A stretch of DNA of 64,000 nucleotides from Loripinus fragilis (lineage: Eukaryota; Mollusca; Bivalvia; Lucinida; Lucinidae). Below the pieces are notes generated by a model. That model saw only the letters and a program-made list of their open reading frames with translations, did not search any database and was not told the origin of the DNA. Position 1 is the first letter of the stretch; each line of letters opens with the position of its first letter. The stretch spans positions 140,489,549 to 140,553,548 of the forward strand of contig OZ026515.1 of assembly GCA_964019695.1 (NCBI GenBank). Reading direction: 5' to 3'. Position numbers and translations under genes: made by a program. Of this stretch, positions 57,696 through 64,000 are shown in pieces.

Positions 57696-58135
57696 GTTAG
57701 TGAAAATGCTCAGAACTCTTGAACCACATGGTGTGTTTTATCAAATTAGGCATACGTATATATGTCAACATTGTCTAACCACTGACATGCGTTGTTTTGT
57801 TGTTGTTGTTTTTTTGGTGGAAGAGGCTATGCTGAGTATCAGTCCAGTCAGTCGTGGTCCGTTAGTGAAAATGATCATAACTTTTGAACCACATGGTATA
57901 TTTGGATCAAACTTTGCAGACTTTTTCATTTTATCATTGTCTATCCACTGGTATGCTAACGGTGACGAGGCTTTGTCGAGCATCATTTTGTCCGGTCAAG
58001 GCCTTTTAGTAAAACTGCTCCTTACTCTTGAACCGTATGGTATATTTCGATCAGATTTTGCAAACTTATACATTATAACATTGTCCTGACACTAGTATGC
58101 AAAACGTTTTCAAATCTGTACAGATTAGCATTATT
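57696..58135 (+). repeat. Diverged tandem repeat, about 150-bp unit, three copies
   Basis: Units start near 57696, 57861 and 58007 with GTTAGTGAAAATG-like sequence followed by CTTTTGAACCACATGGTATA and TTGGATCAAACTTTGCAGAC. The 129-codon frame across it is a by-product of the repeat. Confidence 0.65.
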
Positions 58136-58712
58136 TGGAATGCGCATATTAGCTGAGGCTTTGCAGAGCTTTATCAATGTCCATATTGCAAGCACGCTTG
58201 CAATTCAAACAGCGTTCCGTTAGAGAAATTCGACCATACTGTTTATTTCGATTCAATTATGCATCATTCTGAAGGAAATGACCAATTTGCTTTGAACACA
58301 TTCCTACTGATTAATTTACGTTCACCTCGCTCGTGCCCATTGCGGTTGTTTGATTGGCTATACAAATACATGTATACGTTTTTTAACCCTGGGTCTGGGG
58401 CATCAGGTCTTACGTGCACGTTAAAAGCACATGCGATCCGAACCTTTTTCTAACGACCTGGCCAATGTTATTTATAGCATGTCGTGTGTACGACCTATTC
58501 ATCTTGTCTCACGGCTACGTAGGTCCATTTTCGGGACGTTAGGCATTAATGAGTTAAGTGATTACATTGATTAGAACAGCTCTATTATTGATCAAATCTT
58601 CACATCAAAGTAAGATAATGTTTGGCTGAACAGCTTCCCGATCCATTTGTAGGAAAACATTGCCTATCACTGCCCAATAATATTTCATTGTAGAATAAAA
58701 CATAATGTCTTT

Positions 58713-58903
58713 CCACAGTGGCTCAGTGGTAGAACGTGAGACTGAGTGGCCACGGGTTCCAGTCTAACCGGCGTCACTGCGTTGTGTCCTTGAGCAAGAA
58801 CATTAATCCTAGCTTAGTACTGGTCCAACCCAGGAAGACCCGTCACTTTATAACTGAAAGATTGTTGAAGGGACGTAAAGAATAAAATCAAACAAACAAA
58901 CAA
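58713..58903 (+). mobile_element. SINE family 1
   Basis: CCACAGTGGCTCAGTGGTAG head, GTGTCCTTGAGCAAGA body, and AATCAAACAAACAAACAAAC-type tail. The B-box is altered (CGGGTTCCAGTC). Confidence 0.82.
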
Positions 58904-59814
58904 ACTTTCCGATATAATGGATTAGTGTTTTCATGAGTACGGAGCAAGTTTTCATTATATTTGATGGATATTTTTCCAGCACACAAGGCCAAATGGGTCC
59001 CATATGGACGGAATCTGGGCAAATCGCCCATTCAGACCCACATGGGCCCATATATGACATTTTTGCCAATGCTGGACCCATGTTGGACCTTTATGTAATG
59101 GTTCTGTTGACGAAAAAGTCAAAATGGTATATCTATAGCACAGTAATATTGCATGGGCCCCAAAGGATCATTGACGGTTTGGGCCATATACGCCTATTTT
59201 TCTGTTTCCCAGAACGCTGCTTTTGAGCTTCTAGTGTGGTGCATGTAGTATCAGTGCAATAGGTGAATCTAATGGTAAGAGCCAGCTAGCAAAATATTTT
59301 CAAAATTCCTACGCACTCGAGAGTTATGGCGGGTAGAAAGGGGAGGGGGTCTGAAATTTCATGAAAATAAAAAGTGCTTTAAAAAGTGATTTCTGCACGT
59401 TTTCTTGATTTATTTGGTAGGCATGGTGATATCTATTGAACATACCATATGCAGAGTATTAACGAATCACGATAATTGATGATATTGTTTTAAAAACAAA
59501 ATATGTTTTGTAATAAAATGATTTTGGGGAGATAATTTAGAAGTTACCTGTACTTTTTTGACTACATGTACAGTAAATAATACAAAACTGAAAGCTCAAC
59601 AATAGAAATAAATATTTTTGAAGAAATGAAAGTGTCCCATTTAGCATTGGAAAGTAAAACTGATTCTAACTAGATCCTTTGAATATTACTTTTGCTTTGT
59701 TTAAAGGGCATAGCATGATAAATGTATTTAAAGCGCCCGAATATTTATGCTATACATATGCATGTATATCCCTACATGAGCCAATATATTGAACACTAAG
59801 GTATTAACCTGCTA

Positions 59815-60033
59815 TAACTCTTTGCATGCCAGTGGATAATTTTGTCGTCTGCCAATAGCCTTTTGTAAACATTTTGAACCCAGATGAAGATCAACAGAAT
59901 GTCGGTCTTGATCTGGATCCAATTGTTTGACACTCTGATGGTGGTCCTGGGTAGTTTATTGTTAAAAACTTAATTTTGAAGAAAGTCAGCAGACGAAAAT
60001 AAAAACATGAACAATTCCCTAGCATGCAAATAG
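59815..60033. mobile_element. MITE family B
   Basis: TAACTCTTTGCATGCCAG at the left, arms CATTTTGAACCCAGATGAAG and CTTGATCTGGATCCAATTG, and CTAGCATGCAAATAGAT at the right. Confidence 0.8.
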
Positions 60034-60269
60034 ATAAGTACAGGACGTTAGCAAAATAATGTTTCATTTAATAACAGTGAGATTTTATTCTTATGAAAAA
60101 ATGCATAAAACCTTGCTAATTCTACTTTTAATCTTTAAGTACTTTATATTAAACTAGCATATAATACAAAGCAATTTAGGAGGTTGGTTCTAGAGAACTT
60201 CATTACTGTCATTAATTTCTTATTTGGTAGAAAAGGCATTTTATGGGCTTAGGCCCTGGGTTTTTGGGC

Positions 60270-60385
60270 TGCTGAACATCTTCCCCCCCCTTGTGCCAGC
60301 AAGCCACTTCCATACAATGTGTAAAATATGGTAACACATATACGTACAAAAGCTTTTGCTGGCACACGGGGGGGGGGGGGGGAAT
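60270..60385. repeat. Hairpin with C-tract and G-tract
   Basis: CCCCCCCCTTGTGCCAGCAA at the left pairs with TTTGCTGGCACACGGGGGGG at the right. G-tract length may be unstable in assemblies. Confidence 0.75.
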
Positions 60386-60659
60386 GATATTTTAAAAAAT
60401 GTTTTCGGATTTCTATATATCTAAATGTAAAACTGATTGTTCTACCCCAAATTTTACATCTTTGAAGCATTTAATATCGAAAACGGATTTCACAGCCATA
60501 AAGTACTTAGGTCAGGGTAGCTTCAAGGTGAAGAAAGGGACGATTGACAAACTTTTATTTTTACTGAAAACCATAGGCATTTACCCATAGCAAGTGTCAA
60601 TGATCCTTTGCCCACATCAGATTTCTATGTTTTAAATTCTCCCAGGAGCCTCGTCACCG

Positions 60660-61085
60660 TTTTGTATACCAGTGGCTGGACAATTTTAAAATAAATGAGA
60701 ATGCAATTTTATCCAAGTACACAATGTGGTTCAAGGGTTATGAGCATTTTCACTGATGCTCAGCCCCGTCCATCTAAAAAGGCTGTTACGCAAGCCATTG
60801 GTTAATCAATGTTGACCTCGACCGGCCAAAAAAGATGCATACCAGTGGCTGGACAATGTTAAAATAAATAAGTATGCAAATTTTGATTCAAATTTACCAC
60901 GCGGTTCAAGAGTTATGAGCATTCTTACTAACCGACCATAATCGGCCATCAAAAAAGGCTGTTACACATGCTAGTGGTTAGATAATGTTGACATGTATGC
61001 AAAATTTGATCAAAATATACAGTGTGGTTCAAGAGTTATGAGCATTTTCACTAACTGAGCACGGACGGACGGACTCACATAGTGA
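60660..61085 (+). repeat. Diverged tandem repeat, about 170-bp unit
   Basis: ATACCAGTGGCTGGACAAT starts at about 60666 and 60839. A shorter third unit starts near 60970. Units share GGTTCAAGAGTTATGAGCAT and AAAAAGGCTGTTAC. It ends GGACGGACGGACTCACATAG. Confidence 0.75.
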
Positions 61086-61523
61086 TTATAGTGCAGACCT
61101 AAGGGTCGTGGAATTTGACAATATTTAAGAAATGTCCCAAAGGCTTTGTTTTCTATTCGCTCCAGGCGCTGCCTCTTAAATTGTGGGTCGTACCTGATAC
61201 AAGTATCCGTTGGTTTGAATTACTATCCTCTATTACATATATATACGTGCAATCAGTATGCATTGGAATCAGTCATTATTATCTTAGGTTTGCTATACAA
61301 CAAAGCTCTATTAATATGATCACTTAAAGACAACTATACAGTAATTTCGCAGATTTTCCGACAAACACCATCAAACAGAATGTTATTTTATTTCTCATGC
61401 GAATAATAATTCTACCTACAATACTCCATCTATTTTATCAAGAACAGCGCTTTTGCAAGAATAACCAAGACTATGTTCTTTGTTTCTAAATTCTTCTTGG
61501 CATTCGCATTTAAGAACGTAACA

Positions 61524-61660
61524 ATGGGCGGATCCACATGGAGACAGGGGGGTCCGGACCCCTAACCTGAAACATTACAAATTTCTTTAGAAATACTGGT
61601 GTGGACCCCCTCGAGAAACAATTGGACCTTTCGGGTCCGTGCGACCCTCTGTGAACTACG
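61524..61660. mobile_element. GC-ended repeat related to family H
   Basis: GGGCGGATCCACATGGAG and GGGGGGTCCGGACCCCT resemble the start of the family H copy at 56328. The right end is not clear. Confidence 0.5.
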
Positions 61661-62125
61661 TCGATGACTAAAAAGTTTTCAGTACTCCACCCCCTGGCGG
61701 AAGCATGGTATCAATGCATATCAACGATCAGAGAGGCTTCTCTTTTCGCATGAAAAATATCTTTACAGGAAGGCTTTGACCAATATGATGACCATCTTGG
61801 CCTGCATTGCTGATTTTGCGAGTACAAGGGTTCTTTTCCGATGATTTGTTTAAGTGTATATTAATTCCGAGAGCAGTAAGCATTAAAACCGCGGAAATGA
61901 GAAATTGTAACGCCACAAAACAACTTTCGTTTTATTAACTCGTTCGTCCGTATTACGGAAATTAAATATGAAGAGAAGCATTAACCTTTTATTCTCTTGA
62001 ACTTGGCTTTAACTATAAACTGGTACTTTTGGATGTGGAAGTTTGTCACTAAGAAGAGTAAACCAGACCCTGAGATTTTGGTTCTTATGATCGCACATGC
62101 TTGCGAATATGCACAGTTGTCTTAT

Positions 62126-62215
62126 AGGACTAGAGTGTATGTGCGAGCAGTGAATGCTTTGGCGAGACTGAACTGACGTTCAGGCTCACCAGAGCCTTCG
62201 CTACTCGCCTATGCT
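62126..62215. mobile_element. Family F hairpin
   Basis: GCGAGCAGTGAATGCTTTGG / CAGAGCCTTCGCTACTCGCC form an imperfect stem. A half copy, GCGAGCAGCAAAGGCTC, lies near 62670. Confidence 0.6.
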
Positions 62216-63269
62216 TTTAGTTTGAAAATCTAATGTTTTGACTTTAGAAATGATCAAGACAATACTTACTACCAATGTTGAAGGTTCTTAGCCTTCACCC
62301 CTAGTGACTGTAGCTCGTGCTTTTTCAAAGGAGTTGGTTCTGCTAGTGCTTGTTCTTTGCTACCCTGTATGGGTATGAGTGGGATGGGGGATCGTGGTTT
62401 GTGCAATTATTCTTTGTGTACCTTTTTGTTTTGCAATTACCTAGTCGGGAAAGAGATTACTGGTTGCTTTACTTGTTATACATGTATGTGTTTCGCTGGT
62501 GTAGCAACGTTCCTGTATCTTGTCTTTTTGACACATATGTACGATTATGTCGGTCAGCCCATGGGATGTTGATACGTATCGCACATGCACAAAAACCTCT
62601 TTAAAGGCCCATGCTGTCGTATCTAAGGGTGCTAGAGGTCTTAATTTTAGTCTGAGTTTTCTTTTGTATGCGAGCAGCAAAGGCTCATGTACGTCGAGGC
62701 CCATATAATAACAATAATGAGACCATTTTGATTTTACAAGTGCATCTTTTCTTGCAAAGCTTAATTTCATTCTCACATACATTGGTAAAGAAAATCCATA
62801 TTCCAGCTATAAACTTAAATAGAAACAGAACCTGTGCATAAGTTTTTAGGGAGTTTATAAATTGTATTTTTCTTGCAGATAAAAATCAACAATTTGGAGG
62901 GAAGCTTGGTGCTCTGTCGACAAATTTACATTTTTACGGCTTTAACACCGGCTCCAGCCGTTAATCAGTATTATACGCGGCTTATTTCATTCACTGGATT
63001 GTCTTTGTGATACACTGAAATTGGACAAATCAAATGAATGTGGCTAGGATATTTTACAGACAGATATCACAGCCTATCTATGGTACAAAGATGAAAAAAA
63101 TAGAATAAAACACCGTGAAACAAACCATCAAGTAACAAACTTAAATACATATGCAAAAAACTACAAAATAACACAATTGTGGGAGGAATAGCAGAACAGA
63201 ACATATATCTTATTGACGTAAATTGTACAGCTTCTTGTCATACATACATGAATATAACAACATAGTAAG

Positions 63270-63800
63270 TATGGGTGCAAAGATCAGGAATCGATACAAT
63301 CAAGTACCATACCTGACCCAGGATACCAATGAGAAAGTGACAAACTCACAGCAGACACCACAAACGAGAGCCAAGAGGTCAGCCCTTTCCCAGCAGGTGA
63401 CCACAAAGCACCTATAAACAGACGCGCACAAAGACATAGCAAACACAAGACAGAACAAAAACATAAAAGATCCACAAAAGAAGTACCGCCTTGGAACGGT
63501 CAGTAAAATATTTTACTGGAGGGCTTAAACCGGTTTAACGGCGCCAACCTCACCCTTAATTCAGATGTGGATCAAGACACATAGATATTTGGTTTGCATG
63601 AAAGACCCCTAACTTATCAATGCATCCAACAGGTAAACCCCGGTGGGCCCGACAAACAGCCAAATCATCAGGGCCCTACCATCCCATCAATAGATACGTC
63701 TTTAAGTCGGAACCATCATAGAGTCTGAAGTCCGACCTACCGGCGCGCAATTAAAGAGGAAAGCAAAGTTGCCAACCGTAATTGGGTTGACTACCATGCA
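63270..63800 (-). mobile_element. 3' non-coding end of the Penelope-like element, SINE-free copy
   Basis: Collinear with 53279-54120, including GATACAATCAAGTACCA, AGCCCTTTCCCAGCAGG, AAAAGAAGTACCGCCTTGGA and GAAAGCAAAGTTGCCAACC. It runs without interruption through ATTGGGTTGACTACCATGCA where the other copy holds a SINE. No reverse transcriptase lies upstream within the window end. Confidence 0.82.
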
Positions 63801-64000
63801 TGCAGTCTGTTGCAATACATTAATGTAAATGGTCACAATAGATGTATACATCATTCGACAACAAAGTCTAAAATTGTTTACAACAAAAACTATAGAAACT
63901 ATATATGTGCTCTAATAAAAGTTACATGAACATAAATCAGGATTCTGTTTTAAGAGAAAATACAATCTTAATTGCAATTAATTGTCTATTGAAATATCAC

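Noticed and set aside
57700..58089. 129-codon frame
   Set aside because: Made by a diverged tandem repeat; the units do not keep the frame as a protein would.
62350..62782. Overlapping frames of 71-113 codons on both strands
   Set aside because: No recognisable domain, splice context or homology; both-strand openness suggests chance.

Overview
This is a eukaryotic, AT-rich, intron-rich and repeat-dense window, most likely from a bivalve mollusc. The taxon is inferred from the repeat content: tRNA-derived SINEs, many foldback MITEs, AGGTCA-rich minisatellites and a Penelope-like reverse transcriptase. No sequence search could be run to name the species.

One protein-coding gene is present: the 3' part of huntingtin (htt) on the + strand. 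I reconstruct 16 exons from 513 to the stop codon ending at 44409. They join in frame through GT-AG junctions into 816 residues, collinear with the C-terminal HEAT region of animal huntingtins. The 5' exons, including any N-terminal glutamine tract, lie upstream of the window.

The most striking feature is inside this gene. From 13105 to 22600 the 5' part of one htt exon, with its splice acceptor, is tandemly repeated 66 times, with an exact 144-bp period over the last 63 copies. Only the last copy keeps the exon 3' end and a splice donor. A second htt exon shows the same architecture at 38377-38808 (five copies, 91-bp period, donor only in the last copy). In both arrays splicing into an earlier copy would give a premature stop, so the arrays should be silent only if splicing pairs the terminal acceptor with the unique donor. 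The tail of copy 2 of the large array appears to keep the empty site of a MITE that sits upstream of copy 1, which gives a relative order of events.

Layout: 1-10402 holds exons 1-7 among MITEs, SINEs, a 1-kb TIR element and a LINE fragment. 10403-13104 is a nested repeat complex. 13105-22624 is the exon-8 array. 22625-31845 is a long intron with a 4.2-kb TIR element that contains a Tc1-type MITE and a SINE. 31846-44409 holds exons 9-16, a 140-bp minisatellite, the exon-12 array and a dead LINE. 44410-64000 is gene-free repeat-rich DNA with a Penelope-like element remnant and two TIR elements of 1.3-1.4 kb. The htt stop codon itself falls at the edge of a MITE. Most intervals not listed hold only fragments of the same dispersed families or unique AT-rich sequence in which I see no gene.
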